A DNA stretch of 45,128 nucleotides from an uncultured Saprospiraceae bacterium (GTDB taxonomy: Bacteria > Bacteroidota > Bacteroidia > Chitinophagales > Saprospiraceae), in contig CALFDU010000147.1 of the NCBI GenBank assembly GCA_937950315.1, positions 1 to 45,128 on the forward strand. The letters run 5' to 3'. Positions 32,873 to 42,166 of the stretch are shown one piece after another (position 1 is the stretch's first letter; each line of letters begins with the position of its first letter). Under the pieces are notes generated by a model, which worked only from the letters and a program-made list of their open reading frames with translations, ran no database searches and was not told where the DNA came from. Both the position numbers and the translations under genes were made by a program.

Positions 32873-35098
32873 TTAGCTAAATGTACGACTCAATTGAACT
32901 GTAATTTTGAAATTTCGGGGTAAACCCGCATATAAATAACGTGGAAGTGCGGAGCCGAAACTGGTTGGATTCACAGAAATCATCGAGGCATACCTTTTGT
33001 CAAATATGTTATTCACCTGCCCTCCCAAGCCTATTTGCCAATTGTTCTTGTTCAACACCTCACAATCAAAGTGAAAATTAGTGACATTATACCCATCGAC
33101 TTTGATACTGTTGGCATCATCAGCATACATGTCACTTACCAACAAATTAGATGCCTTAAGATTCAACTTTTTATAAGTATAACTTATTGTGCTTGACAAT
33201 TTGTGTAGTGGATTCCCTGGCAATTGGTTGCCTTGAAAATCTATTTCTCTATTTACAAATTCTGTGAATTGATGCGGTTGAAATCCATAATCTATGCTCG
33301 CATTTATTTTATTGTTTCTATTGAAAGATTTATCATATGTTACACTTGTTTCTAATCCTGGGTGCAATGTTTTTCCTGCGTTGATTCCTACAAATTGATC
33401 TTCCGTTACACGTTGTGCGACCAATAGATTTTCTACCCACATGTTATAAATGGCAAGATCCACGCTGAATTCATTAAATTCTTTTCGCAACCCCAATTCT
33501 GCGTTCCATCCAGTTTCAGGCTTGATCTCTGGATTGATGAGTCCATCTGGCGTCAATGTTTCTTCAAGTGTCGGGGCAGAGTATCCATGAGATAAACTTG
33601 CGTAAATGTTTTGCTCTCCTCTCTGTTGACTGATTGAAAGAAATGGACTTAAAATCGGATTGAATGAATAAATACCACTTTGGTCAATACCATCTGCTGT
33701 AAATCGATCTTGGAAATCGTAGCTGGTAAAATTTAAGTTTGCACCCACGTCAATTTGGAAATTGTCGATAGAGTAGTACGCTTCCGCAAATATGTTTTGG
33801 TAGTTTCTATTTTCAAAGTTGTCTGATAAAATATTTCCTTGGCCCACATCCAATGTTTCATACGTTGACCATTCTTCACTTTCAAAAAACAACTCATTCC
33901 CAAATTTGATGCCCCCGTCAAGTTTTTGGAATTGTTTTTCAACAAGAACTCTTGCTCCTATTGTTTTTGAATTTTGTGTAAGTACATTAAATGGCCTTCT
34001 TTCAAAATTTTGAAAACTAGTAATAAATCCAGTGACACTAGAAGTCCATCCTTTGTCAAAAATTCTTTGATGGGTGATCGCAACTTGAGTTCTGTCATAA
34101 TCTTCAAATCCTTCCGCCGCTCCCCAATTGGCCGCAGCAGCCTCTGGAGTGCTTATGAAATCTTCCACATTTAAGCCACTTGGTATTTCTGCATCCAAAT
34201 AAGTCTGACTGACAAATACCGTCAAGACATCCTTGTCAAAATTTGCCTGAGCGAAACCAGAGAAATTTTCTCTTTGATAAATATTATTGTCTCTATATCC
34301 ATCACTTTTCAAAAAATCATGATTTAATGAAAAGATGATTCCATCTTTGGAATAATTGTAAGCAATATTGTTATGCAATGTATTAAAGGAACCAATACTA
34401 GTAGTGTTAGCAAGCTTATTATTTTCTCTTTTTACAGCAGTGGTTTTGTAATGTATCACCCCTCCAAGTCCCGATCCAAAATGTGGTTTACTTGGCCCTT
34501 TGTATACTTTTATTTCATCCAATATTGAAAGATTTAAATCCTCAAGATTTGATTCTCCTATTCCACTCGTTAATGGTATGTCATTCAAGTAGGCTTTGAT
34601 CTTGGCAGTAGAAAAAGGGGAGCGACTGCCGATGCCCCGTATCGTTAGTCGATTGGTATTCAATGCTCCAGAGTGCATGAATAAGCCCGGAGTAGGATTG
34701 TAGATGTTCGCAGGATTGAGGATGTCAATCTTCTCGATATCTATATTTTCTATTTTTTTGTAAGCAAAGGGTTGGTAGTATTTGTCTTCTATAAAAATGG
34801 GGCAGGAAATGACATATTCATTTTCCTCAAGAGCAATTATATTTTCTTCTCCAGGCAACAATACTTGACGAAGCGTATTATATCCAATATAACTTATCTC
34901 AACTTGTAGCGGTTTTTTACTTTTCAAAGTGAATAGCCCATCAATGTCTGTCGTTGTTCCAGTTTCTGTATCCACTATTAAAATGTTAACGGCAAACAAT
35001 GGTTCTCCATTTAGATCTATGACTTTTCCAGCTATCTGCGCTTGCGCAAATGTCCCGACCCACATCAACAATACTCCAAAAAACAGTTTTTTCATCAT
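32873..35098 (-). CDS. TonB-dependent outer-membrane receptor
   Basis: A 741-residue receptor. A signal peptide (MMKKLFFGVLLMWVGTFAQAQ) precedes a carboxypeptidase-regulatory-like domain (IAGKVIDLNGEPLFAVNILIVDTETGTTTDIDGLFTL), a plug (NTNRLTIRGIGSRSPFSTAKIKAYLNDIPL, LDEIKVYKGPSKPHFGSGLGGVIHYKT) and a C-terminal 22-stranded-type barrel that ends in FKITVQLSRTF with a terminal aromatic before Ser. It is not a SusC type: it is shorter and has no adjacent SusD. The substrate cannot be told from sequence; iron chelates, vitamin B12 or small glycans are all possible. It is a single gene, and no Fur-like or riboswitch element was recognised upstream. Confidence 0.92.
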   Translation of the reverse strand: MMKKLFFGVLLMWVGTFAQAQIAGKVIDLNGEPLFAVNILIVDTETGTTTDIDGLFTLKSKKPLQVEISYIGYNTLRQVLLPGEENIIALEENEYVISCPIFIEDKYYQPFAYKKIENIDIEKIDILNPANIYNPTPGLFMHSGALNTNRLTIRGIGSRSPFSTAKIKAYLNDIPLTSGIGESNLEDLNLSILDEIKVYKGPSKPHFGSGLGGVIHYKTTAVKRENNKLANTTSIGSFNTLHNNIAYNYSKDGIIFSLNHDFLKSDGYRDNNIYQRENFSGFAQANFDKDVLTVFVSQTYLDAEIPSGLNVEDFISTPEAAAANWGAAEGFEDYDRTQVAITHQRIFDKGWTSSVTGFITSFQNFERRPFNVLTQNSKTIGARVLVEKQFQKLDGGIKFGNELFFESEEWSTYETLDVGQGNILSDNFENRNYQNIFAEAYYSIDNFQIDVGANLNFTSYDFQDRFTADGIDQSGIYSFNPILSPFLSISQQRGEQNIYASLSHGYSAPTLEETLTPDGLINPEIKPETGWNAELGLRKEFNEFSVDLAIYNMWVENLLVAQRVTEDQFVGINAGKTLHPGLETSVTYDKSFNRNNKINASIDYGFQPHQFTEFVNREIDFQGNQLPGNPLHKLSSTISYTYKKLNLKASNLLVSDMYADDANSIKVDGYNVTNFHFDCEVLNKNNWQIGLGGQVNNIFDKRYASMISVNPTSFGSALPRYLYAGLPRNFKITVQLSRTFS

Positions 35099-35483
35099 GA
35101 CATAAATATCCTGTTTTTGAAGCGAAATGTGGGGTTATTTGGAATGATAAAGTGTTCTTGGAACGATTTGTATTCACAAAAATCATGAGTTTGATGAAAA
35201 TTGCATCGGACTACAGACCAATTGATGAGCTATCTCAATAAAAATTATGTCGGCTAGTTATCAAAAAAAGATCTTTTAATCAGTTTTGTATAGTTCCAGT
35301 AGTAGGCTGGTTGGGCATTTGTAAAATTTTAGTCACAAGTGTTTTCTAACAAATAAGTTTTCTTTTTTGGTCTTATCTTGCATCAGTTCTTACGCAGGAA
35401 TTGTCACTTTGATAACCGAGTAAAAATTACCCAAGGTTTATTTGTTTTGGATGTTTTCAACGCCACTCTAAAACAGTTTACAT
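35099..35483. other. Divergent intergenic region, no clear element
   Basis: 385 nt between the TonB receptor (minus) and the first mini-protein gene (plus). I find near-matches to the -7 consensus (minus GATTTTTG, plus TTTATTTG) but no perfect box with a correct -33, no hairpin with a T-tract, and no supported small gene. Confidence 0.45.
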
Positions 35484-35873
35484 ATGAAACCTACATTATT
35501 TTTCAAAAGGATACCGGTAATTGTACCAGTACTACTTTTATTTTTAAGCACAAATCAGTCTTTCGCTTCAGATCTTAACATTGTTGAGACAGGCGATAAT
35601 AACTTAAACATTATCATGGAATCTAGTGCCAAAGCGCGCATCAAGATGTTCAATGTTAATGATGATACCAACCAGGTTGACATTGTGACCAACAAAGAAA
35701 TTACATCGCTCCAAGTTCTAGATGAAAATGGAGAAGTAATATATTTTTTACCCATTGTGGGATCAGATGAGCTGAACGTTGGAACCTCGCTTTTTGAATC
35801 AGGTACTTATTTTATAAGTATGGGTTTTGAAGGGGAAAGTTCCCAACTTATGGCTCGTGTTGAGAAAAAATAG
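35484..35873 (+). CDS. Secreted mini-protein resembling a stand-alone T9SS-type C-terminal domain (copy 1)
   Basis: A 129-residue protein: a signal peptide (~28 residues, ending near QSFA) and then ~100 residues of beta-rich sequence. The last ~75 residues follow the layout of a Por-type sorting domain: NQVDIVTNKEITSLQVLDENGEVIYFLP, a Leu-Asn-Val-Gly turn, LFESGTYFISMGF, and a basic tail ARVEKK. There is no passenger domain before it, and the usual PNP motif at the start is replaced by FNVNDDTNQ. It has a paralogue of identical length 125 nt downstream. I do not recognise the family; the resemblance to sorting domains is my inference from pattern alone. Confidence 0.7.
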   Translation: MKPTLFFKRIPVIVPVLLLFLSTNQSFASDLNIVETGDNNLNIIMESSAKARIKMFNVNDDTNQVDIVTNKEITSLQVLDENGEVIYFLPIVGSDELNVGTSLFESGTYFISMGFEGESSQLMARVEKK

Positions 35874-35904
35874 GCTTTAAGATTTTGCGTGAGAAACAAA
35901 GTTT

Positions 35905-35937
35905 AGGGTAATCATTCTGTGATTGCCCTTTTTTTTT
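35905..35937 (+). terminator. Terminator between the two mini-protein genes
   Basis: AGGGTAATCA (35905-35914) pairs with TGATTGCCCT (35920-35929) with one wobble and a 5-nt loop, followed by nine T to 35937. It implies that the second copy has its own promoter in the next 60 nt, which I could not identify. Confidence 0.85.
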
Positions 35938-35997
35938 GGCCCAATTTTGGTATTAAAGTTTATGATAATATGATTTATTCATAAAATTAGGAGCCGT

Positions 35998-36387
35998 ATG
36001 TATCCAAACACGCTAAAAATTAGAGTCATTTTACCTTTATTGTTATTAACGGTATTTCTTACTGGTTCTACTTATCCACACCTAACTGAATCAGAAATTG
36101 CAGGTGGTATAGAGTTCAAAATGGAGACTACAGACTCTAGAATGAGGGCTTTGGTTCGTGCAATGACTTTCAATAAAGAAAGCAAACAAATCGATATCAA
36201 AACGGCCAAAACAATTCTAAATGTCCAATTCCTGGATGAAAATATGGAGTTAATTTTTACAGTTCCTGTAGGCACAAGCTCGTTGAATATTGGAGTGAAT
36301 TCCTATCCTAAAGGTGTTTACTTTTTAAAACTACTACTCGAAGATGAAACCGACTTTATCTTGACAAGAGTGATCAAGGATTTCTAA
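35998..36387 (+). CDS. Secreted mini-protein resembling a stand-alone T9SS-type C-terminal domain (copy 2)
   Basis: A 129-residue paralogue of the preceding gene, with a signal peptide (VILPLLLLTVFLTGSTY) and the same order of segments: RMRALVRAMTFNKESKQIDIKTAKTILNVQFLDENMELIF, SSLNIGVNSYPKGVYFLKLLL, and a C-terminal TRVIKDF. Identity to copy 1 is low but runs along the whole length (KQIDIKT/NQVDIVT, VQFLDEN/LQVLDEN, LNIGVNSYPKGVYF/LNVGTSLFESGTYF). This points to an old tandem duplication. An AGGAG sequence precedes the ATG by a few bases. The function is unknown. Confidence 0.7.
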   Translation: MYPNTLKIRVILPLLLLTVFLTGSTYPHLTESEIAGGIEFKMETTDSRMRALVRAMTFNKESKQIDIKTAKTILNVQFLDENMELIFTVPVGTSSLNIGVNSYPKGVYFLKLLLEDETDFILTRVIKDF

Positions 36388-36492
36388 AGAACTTATTGTA
36401 AAACAAGAGTGTAAGTGTTCAAGATTGACCTTTAATGCTATATCTAATGCTATAAACTTCATTCCTTCCAATGTGGCATTTTTAATTTACAA

Positions 36493-37113
36493 TTACATGC
36501 CAAGCTTTCTCCTCACACCAAAACCAATCTGGTAAATATTTGAACCCCGTGCTGTGTTTTCTCCCAATATAGGGAAGAATGAATAGCCAATTGCTAGTGA
36601 TAATTTTGGCATTGAGTAATCGATCCCAAAAGTGATTCCTGCAAAATGATCTGCTGTCCAATATTGATATATGTATTTTGGTTCTGCAAACAGAGCCCAT
36701 TCGTCCTGATGCAAGGAAATGATTCCTGATAAATGTGGCCTAAAAAATATATTCTGGTTGGAATTATCAAATCCTCCAAACTGAACATCGGCTCCTGGTA
36801 ATACAGCAATCGCAACAGCACTTTCCTGGTCCCCATAAATTTGATACTTCACATTGGTATAAACATTCAATGATGTATTGGCAGAGATGCTAAGATCCAT
36901 CTTTTCTGTAATTCCCCGATTTACATTCAATTCGACAAAAGGCAAAATTCCTGCACCTAAATCAGGACTTGCGGTTTGATTAAAGCCATATCCAGTAACC
37001 TGTGCCCCGATTTCGGTATTCCCATCCCCCACAGTCCTTGCTGTGTCTAATCTGGTAAGTTGGGCACAGGAATTTAATAGTACAAGTGTTAAAACGGCTA
37101 TTGTAAGTCTCAT
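36493..37113 (-). CDS. Small lipoprotein with barrel-like strands
   Basis: A 206-residue protein with a lipoprotein signal (LTIAVLTLVLLNSCAQL, lipidated Cys ~16). The mature part consists of alternating strands with aromatic residues (EIGAQVTGYGFNQT, PFVELNVNRGITEKMDLSIS, WALFAEPKYIYQYW, LSLAIGYSFFPIL) and ends in IYQIGFGVRRKLGM. This would suit an eight-stranded outer-membrane barrel with a lipid anchor, a common Bacteroidota type. No named family was recognised. It is convergent with the second mini-protein gene and divergent from the subtilase gene, with only 65 nt between starts. Confidence 0.65.
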   Translation of the reverse strand: MRLTIAVLTLVLLNSCAQLTRLDTARTVGDGNTEIGAQVTGYGFNQTASPDLGAGILPFVELNVNRGITEKMDLSISANTSLNVYTNVKYQIYGDQESAVAIAVLPGADVQFGGFDNSNQNIFFRPHLSGIISLHQDEWALFAEPKYIYQYWTADHFAGITFGIDYSMPKLSLAIGYSFFPILGENTARGSNIYQIGFGVRRKLGM

Positions 37114-37178
37114 TTCTAAGTGATTTGTAATTGAAGATATCGTAAAGCCGGATATTATTCATTAATTTAAGCCTACGA

Positions 37179-39617
37179 ATGAGGAATCAGCCAAATATAT
37201 TAATACTAACATTGGTGTTTTTAATCACTTGTAACTCTGCAATAATGGGTCAAAGTGAGGCCATTTCAAGATCTCAACTAGATGGTTTTATGCTTGATAA
37301 AATGATTGAAAGCCAAGAGGTTTTCGATTGGGATGAGTTAAGCAGTAATCAACTGCATGCAGCCTTAATTCATAGTGATTCACTAGCAGTAGTCGGTTAT
37401 CAACCGGAAGGTTTTGTCTCTCTCAGAACAAAAATGCACCAAGTTGATATTGAAGATAAAGACTGGACCGCCGCACGAACATCATTAATAAATCACATTG
37501 TTTCAAGGACCAACGCAATTCAAGGTAAAAATTTTACAAAAAAAGATTTAATGCCATCTGGCTACAATCCAAATTTGCCTTACTTTTTTATTAAAATATC
37601 AAATCTAGCAATCATTGAGGAGTTGAAAACTTTTCCTCAACTAAGATACATTGAAGCTCCTAACTACACCATTATTGAAGACAGAAGTGGTGAAGGATGT
37701 TCTGACTATTCAGAGACTATCGATCCAGCCGATTATACACCTATTACACCGCAAGCAATTCAACCTTGGCACCACTTTGAACACCAAGTAGATTGTGCGT
37801 GGACCAATAGCAATCAAGGTGAAGGAATCTGGATTGCGGTGATGGATACAGGAGTATCCGATGTCAATCCAAAATTCAATGCTGAATTTGATGAAGGAGA
37901 TTCGGCAGGAAGAAGCATAGAGAAATATGGTTTTTATCAGAATGATGGATGGGAAGACAATTGTGGTCATGGGTCTGCAATGGCAGGACTCGCATTGGCA
38001 CCAAGAGGATTTGATGACTATCCTGTGGGAGTGGCCTATCGATCCAATCTCATATCATACAGAGTAACCAATGATGTTAGAATCAATACAAGCGACGAAA
38101 TTGATGGATTAGGAAATGCATTGGTTGATGCTGGTGATGATGAAAGAATACATATAATCAGTATTTCATTAGGAGACGTTTTTAGCAGTGGTCCCGTCGA
38201 AGATGGAATCATATATGCACACAACCAAGGAAAATTAATATTTGCGGCAGCGGGAACATCTACCACTTTCACCAATTGGTTTGGTGTTATCTTCCCAGCA
38301 AGCATGCCTGAAGCAGTCGCAGTGACAGGAGTGATCGAAAATTCTAATTTTGAAGAATGCGATATCTGTCACGATGGTAATGAAGTGGAATTTGTAGTCT
38401 ACATGGAAAGAGAAAGTTCAGGAAACAAAGCACCCACAATTACAAGAGACAATGTAAATGGCGAATACTATGGATACGTTGGTGGCTCTTCAGCAGGAAC
38501 AGCAATCATGTCAGGTATGGCAGCCTTGGTTTGGGGCAACAATCCCACCTTTGACAAGAACCAATTGATCAATCGTTTGATTCAAACCTCTAGCAACTAT
38601 CCCAACAAAGATTCTGACTATGGGTGGGGTACAGTCAATGCATGCGATGCGGTAGATGCTACCTTTAATATTCCGTGTTCAAGTGCGATATCCAACGAAA
38701 TATCAATGGAAATAATCAATATCACTTTTCCGAGTGTAGGAGATACAGGAAGCGAAGCAGAATGGGTTTTAGAATTTGAAGGTGATTCATATTACTTTAT
38801 CGTCCCAGAAGGCGGAGCTTCTGGAAATCCAGCAAGTTTTATTGATCTTGGAATCTGTGGTTCTGAAATTCCTTTGATTGTTGATTTGGGTATAACAATG
38901 TGTGGAGAGCTCACCGCTCCGATGAATATGCAATCTTATGAAGATGATTCATTTACAAGCAACTGCACCTACAATGGAGGCGGATTTAATGGGGATGATG
39001 ATCTTACAATAGAAACGATCAATGTAGACCTAGGTTTAAATTCTTTTGTACACAGTTCATCGGCAGGTGATTTTACCATTGAGTATATTTTAAATTGTAC
39101 TCCAACACTCGTTGCTGGTTTGACAGATGATACCCCGACTTGTTATGGCGTTGATATCAACTTTGAGGCTAGCCCGATTGGTGAGCCCAACTATGAGTTT
39201 TTCCATGACATCAACTTTAATGGAGATGTCGATGCAGGGGAGACAATTCAATCTGGGACCAGTCACATACTTACGCATACCAACATATTGCATGAAGACG
39301 TCATTGGTGTTGTTGTTACTGATAGCAATGGATGCTCAGATATAAGTACTACCACAGTATATGTAAGCGCACCTGATTATGCTTCCGCAAATAAACTTAC
39401 CGGTTCAGAGAATGATATCGCATTTTATGAAACAGATGGGGTAATAGAATCTTGCCAGACCATCAACGCCAATGCAAATGTTGAATATGATTCACAGACT
39501 GAAATTAGTCTTGAGATTGGATTTGAAACGATCAATGGATCTGAACTCTTTATTTATATCGATGGATGTGATCTAGGAGGCAACACAATTACCCAAGAAG
39601 CGTCTGAAAAGAAATAA
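37179..39617 (+). CDS. Secreted subtilisin-like (S8) serine peptidase
   Basis: An 812-residue protein with a signal peptide (ILILTLVFLITCNSAIMGQ) and a ~180-residue pro-region. The catalytic triad is seen as Asp in IWIAVMDTGVSD (~223), His in DNCGHGSAMAG (~264) and Ser in GGSSAGTAIMSGMAALVWG (~437). About 300 residues of beta-rich accessory sequence follow (Cys-containing, near residues 500-700), then a short repeat, GVIESCQTINANANVEYDSQTEISLEIGFETINGSELFIYIDGC, which resembles the coat-hanger-stack element seen in Bacteroidota surface proteins. Unlike many such proteases it has no Por-type sorting domain at the C-terminus (it ends QEASEKK), so its route to the surface is unclear. Its stop lies 1 nt from that of the convergent polyprenyl synthase gene. 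Confidence 0.88.
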   Translation: MRNQPNILILTLVFLITCNSAIMGQSEAISRSQLDGFMLDKMIESQEVFDWDELSSNQLHAALIHSDSLAVVGYQPEGFVSLRTKMHQVDIEDKDWTAARTSLINHIVSRTNAIQGKNFTKKDLMPSGYNPNLPYFFIKISNLAIIEELKTFPQLRYIEAPNYTIIEDRSGEGCSDYSETIDPADYTPITPQAIQPWHHFEHQVDCAWTNSNQGEGIWIAVMDTGVSDVNPKFNAEFDEGDSAGRSIEKYGFYQNDGWEDNCGHGSAMAGLALAPRGFDDYPVGVAYRSNLISYRVTNDVRINTSDEIDGLGNALVDAGDDERIHIISISLGDVFSSGPVEDGIIYAHNQGKLIFAAAGTSTTFTNWFGVIFPASMPEAVAVTGVIENSNFEECDICHDGNEVEFVVYMERESSGNKAPTITRDNVNGEYYGYVGGSSAGTAIMSGMAALVWGNNPTFDKNQLINRLIQTSSNYPNKDSDYGWGTVNACDAVDATFNIPCSSAISNEISMEIINITFPSVGDTGSEAEWVLEFEGDSYYFIVPEGGASGNPASFIDLGICGSEIPLIVDLGITMCGELTAPMNMQSYEDDSFTSNCTYNGGGFNGDDDLTIETINVDLGLNSFVHSSSAGDFTIEYILNCTPTLVAGLTDDTPTCYGVDINFEASPIGEPNYEFFHDINFNGDVDAGETIQSGTSHILTHTNILHEDVIGVVVTDSNGCSDISTTTVYVSAPDYASANKLTGSENDIAFYETDGVIESCQTINANANVEYDSQTEISLEIGFETINGSELFIYIDGCDLGGNTITQEASEKK

Positions 39618-39618
39618 C

Positions 39619-40596
39619 TTACTTATTCCTTTCCACAATATAATCAACCAGTGCAAGCAAGGATTCTTTGGCTGGTGAATCTGGAATGATGTCCAATTGG
39701 CTAATGGCCTTGGCTTTGTATTCAAGCATTTTTTCAGTGGCATATTCTATGCCTCCTGACTTGATTACATATTCTATGATTTCCTTAACTTTTTGACTGT
39801 TTTTGGAATCCTTCTTAATGTACTTAATGAATCTTTTTCTGTCCTTAGATTCTGCTTTGGACAAGGCATAAATTAAAGGCAAGGTCATTTTCTTTTCCTT
39901 GATATCTATTCCCCTTGGTTTGCCAATAAAGTTGGTACCATAATCAAAAATGTCATCCTTAATCTGAAAAGCAGTACCTATGTCTTCACCAAATTGATGC
40001 ATGGCTTCAATCACAGCCGGGTCCTTAGTAGAAGACACAGCACCTGCCTTACAAGAGGCAGCAATCAATGAAGCCGTCTTTTGCTTTATAATGTCAAAAT
40101 AGATTTCTTCCTTAATATCCAGTTTTCGCGCTTTCTCAAGCTGCAACATTTCACCTTCGGTAATCTCCTTTACCGCTGTACTTAATATCTTTAATTGCTC
40201 AAACTCATCATTGTCCAAGGCGATGAAGAGCCCTTTTGTCAAAAGATAATCACCGACAATAACGGCAATCTTATTTTTCCACAATGCATTGATAGAAAAT
40301 GCCCCTCGACGCATGGAAGAATCATCAACGACATCATCATGTACCAAGGATGCTGTATGAACCAACTCAATAAGAGATGCTGCAGTAAAAGTGGATTCAT
40401 TGATTTCTCCGCAAGTCTTAGCGCTTAAGAAAACAAGCATCGGTCGCACCTGTTTGCCTTTCTTTTGGACTATATAATGCATGATTTTATCCAGTAAAGG
40501 CACATTCGATTTCATTGCATTACGAAAATGGCTCTCGAATTTTCGCAAATCATCGGCTATTGGACCCTTAATTTTATTCAGTATAGTGCTGGACAA
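39619..40596 (-). CDS. Polyprenyl diphosphate synthase (trans, long-chain type)
   Basis: A 325-residue cytoplasmic prenyltransferase that lengthens isoprenoid chains, probably for the menaquinone side chain. The first aspartate-rich motif is VHDDVVDDSSMRRG and the second is FQIKDDIFDYG. KGKQVRPMLVFLSAKTCG binds the pyrophosphate. The small-side residues before the first motif (ELVHTASL) suggest a long product (octaprenyl-like), but the exact length cannot be read. Spacing to the dehydrogenase upstream is 91 nt, so it may be separately transcribed. Confidence 0.9.
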   Translation of the reverse strand: MSSTILNKIKGPIADDLRKFESHFRNAMKSNVPLLDKIMHYIVQKKGKQVRPMLVFLSAKTCGEINESTFTAASLIELVHTASLVHDDVVDDSSMRRGAFSINALWKNKIAVIVGDYLLTKGLFIALDNDEFEQLKILSTAVKEITEGEMLQLEKARKLDIKEEIYFDIIKQKTASLIAASCKAGAVSSTKDPAVIEAMHQFGEDIGTAFQIKDDIFDYGTNFIGKPRGIDIKEKKMTLPLIYALSKAESKDRKRFIKYIKKDSKNSQKVKEIIEYVIKSGGIEYATEKMLEYKAKAISQLDIIPDSPAKESLLALVDYIVERNK

Positions 40597-40687
40597 AGTT
40601 TCTTTTTGTGTCGTAAATGTAACACATTAATTGTGCTATGGTTTAGCAAAAGAAGATAATTGACGATCAGTAATAAAACATAGCTTA

Positions 40688-41623
40688 CTAATACTGCCGA
40701 TCCCCAAAAACCTCATTGTTTACTTCCCCTTTTTCCCTAAACAGTCTAATGTTCTGAAATACTTGACTTTGTGCCGTTTTGATATTTGTAATACTTGCAA
40801 TATGAGGCGTCAAAAACACCTTTGGATGACTCCAAAAAGGATGAGATTCGTCCAATGGTTCTTGATGAAAAACATCTAGGGCGGCTCCTGAGATTTGATT
40901 TTCATCTATAGCATCAATGAGATCTTTGTCATTGACATGTGGTCCTCTTCCTACATTAATAACATAGGCTCCAGTCTTTAATTGCTCCAGCAACGCTTTA
41001 TTGATAAAACCTCGTGTGCGGTCAGTCAGTGGTAATATATTGACCAGATAATCAGTTTTGGACAACATCACTTCCAAAGCCTCCGGTCCAGAAAAACAAT
41101 CCACTCCAGTAATGTCTTTTTCTGACCTGGACCATCCCATTACTTGAAAACCCATTTTGGAAAGCTTGCTTGCAACTAGCCGGCCTATCACTCCCAATCC
41201 TAAAATACCAACAGTAACATCCTTACATGTTCGATAAGTCAATTCTTTCCACTCCTTATTCATTTGCTGATCCCGATAAGTGGTAAGACGCTTCATGTCA
41301 CTAAGTAAAATACCAAGAACAAATTCATACATATCCTCTGATAATTGAGGATCAACAATTCGTGCAATTTTTGCACCGGGTACAGCATTGTCACCTTCAA
41401 AAATATGATCAACACCTGCTCCCAAAGAATGGATGAGTTTGAGATTTGGAAATTCATGAAACATTCTATGTGGTGCTTTCCAGCACACAACAATCTGAAC
41501 CTTATCCTTGATGTTTTCTGTTACGTTTTCGGATAAGACAACCTGTTCTTCCCCAAACTCTTGGGACAATATATCAGCCCATATCTTACCAATTCCTCTG
41601 TGAATACAATAAACTAAAATCAT
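40688..41623 (-). CDS. GhrA-type 2-hydroxyacid dehydrogenase (glyoxylate/hydroxypyruvate reductase)
   Basis: A 311-residue NAD(P)-dependent dehydrogenase. The Rossmann motif is VGILGLGVIGRLVASKLSKMGFQVMGWSRS. The catalytic Arg is in YVINVGRGPHVND, the Glu in ALDVFHQEPLDESHPFW, and the His in FLTPHIASIT. This pattern, with the short N-terminal half and SLGAGVDHIF, matches the GhrA branch. The Arg after the second beta strand (GWSRS) would favour NADPH. The substrate is inferred only. Its start lies 2 nt downstream of the YbaK-like gene's stop, so the two are co-transcribed. Confidence 0.85.
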   Translation of the reverse strand: MILVYCIHRGIGKIWADILSQEFGEEQVVLSENVTENIKDKVQIVVCWKAPHRMFHEFPNLKLIHSLGAGVDHIFEGDNAVPGAKIARIVDPQLSEDMYEFVLGILLSDMKRLTTYRDQQMNKEWKELTYRTCKDVTVGILGLGVIGRLVASKLSKMGFQVMGWSRSEKDITGVDCFSGPEALEVMLSKTDYLVNILPLTDRTRGFINKALLEQLKTGAYVINVGRGPHVNDKDLIDAIDENQISGAALDVFHQEPLDESHPFWSHPKVFLTPHIASITNIKTAQSQVFQNIRLFREKGEVNNEVFGDRQY

Positions 41624-41625
41624 AT

Positions 41626-42102
41626 CTAGTCTGCGGTAAAGTTAAAAATGGTTGCTCCGTTTATTTCCATATAATCATTCAAACTCATTTTGATAGAATG
41701 GGTCAACGAACCAGCATTGAAGGAAATAAATTCATTGGCCAACAAACTAAGATCTACATATAAATCAATATCTAGAATGGGCCTTCCAAATGGAGGAACA
41801 GATCCCGGAACCAACCCTGTCATTTCAAGCAATTCATTGGTGCTTGCAAATCGAGTTTTTTTTGCTTTTAATCCCTTCCCTTTAAAGTACTCCTTTATCT
41901 TTTTAGTATCCATTTTCTCATTAGCGGCCAATACAAATAGATAAAACGAATCTTGTACTTTGTAAAGAATTGCTTTAGCTCCTGCAGAAAGTTGATCACC
42001 TCTTATTCTTGCAGAGTCCTCTGATGTCAATGTGATAGCATGTTCCTTTTCTTCAAATGAAACACGATTTTCATTTAAGAAGGATTTAATTTTGTCAAAC
42101 AC
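41626..42102 (-). CDS. YbaK/ProX-type aminoacyl-tRNA deacylase
   Basis: A 158-residue single-domain protein of the YbaK / prolyl-tRNA-synthetase-associated editing family. Such proteins clear mischarged tRNA in trans. Visible are the conserved Lys in QLSAGAKAILYKV, LAANEKMDTKKIKEYF, RFASTNELLEMTGLVPGSVPPFGRPI (the Gly-x-Val-x-Pro-Phe signature) and a C-terminal SFNAGSLTHSIKMSLNDYME. The particular amino acid or tRNA cleared is not evident. It overlaps no other gene, lies 64 nt after uvrC and 2 nt before the dehydrogenase. Confidence 0.88.
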   Translation of the reverse strand: MFDKIKSFLNENRVSFEEKEHAITLTSEDSARIRGDQLSAGAKAILYKVQDSFYLFVLAANEKMDTKKIKEYFKGKGLKAKKTRFASTNELLEMTGLVPGSVPPFGRPILDIDLYVDLSLLANEFISFNAGSLTHSIKMSLNDYMEINGATIFNFTAD

Positions 42103-42166
42103 GTTTTCTGTTCATTGTTATTAAATAACATAGGTAATTTAACATGGCGCGAATTTCAATATTTTA

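Noticed and set aside
36430-36455. Direct repeat TAATGCTATA in the convergent gap after mini-protein copy 2
   Set aside because: Two short A/T-rich copies only; likely chance in this base composition.
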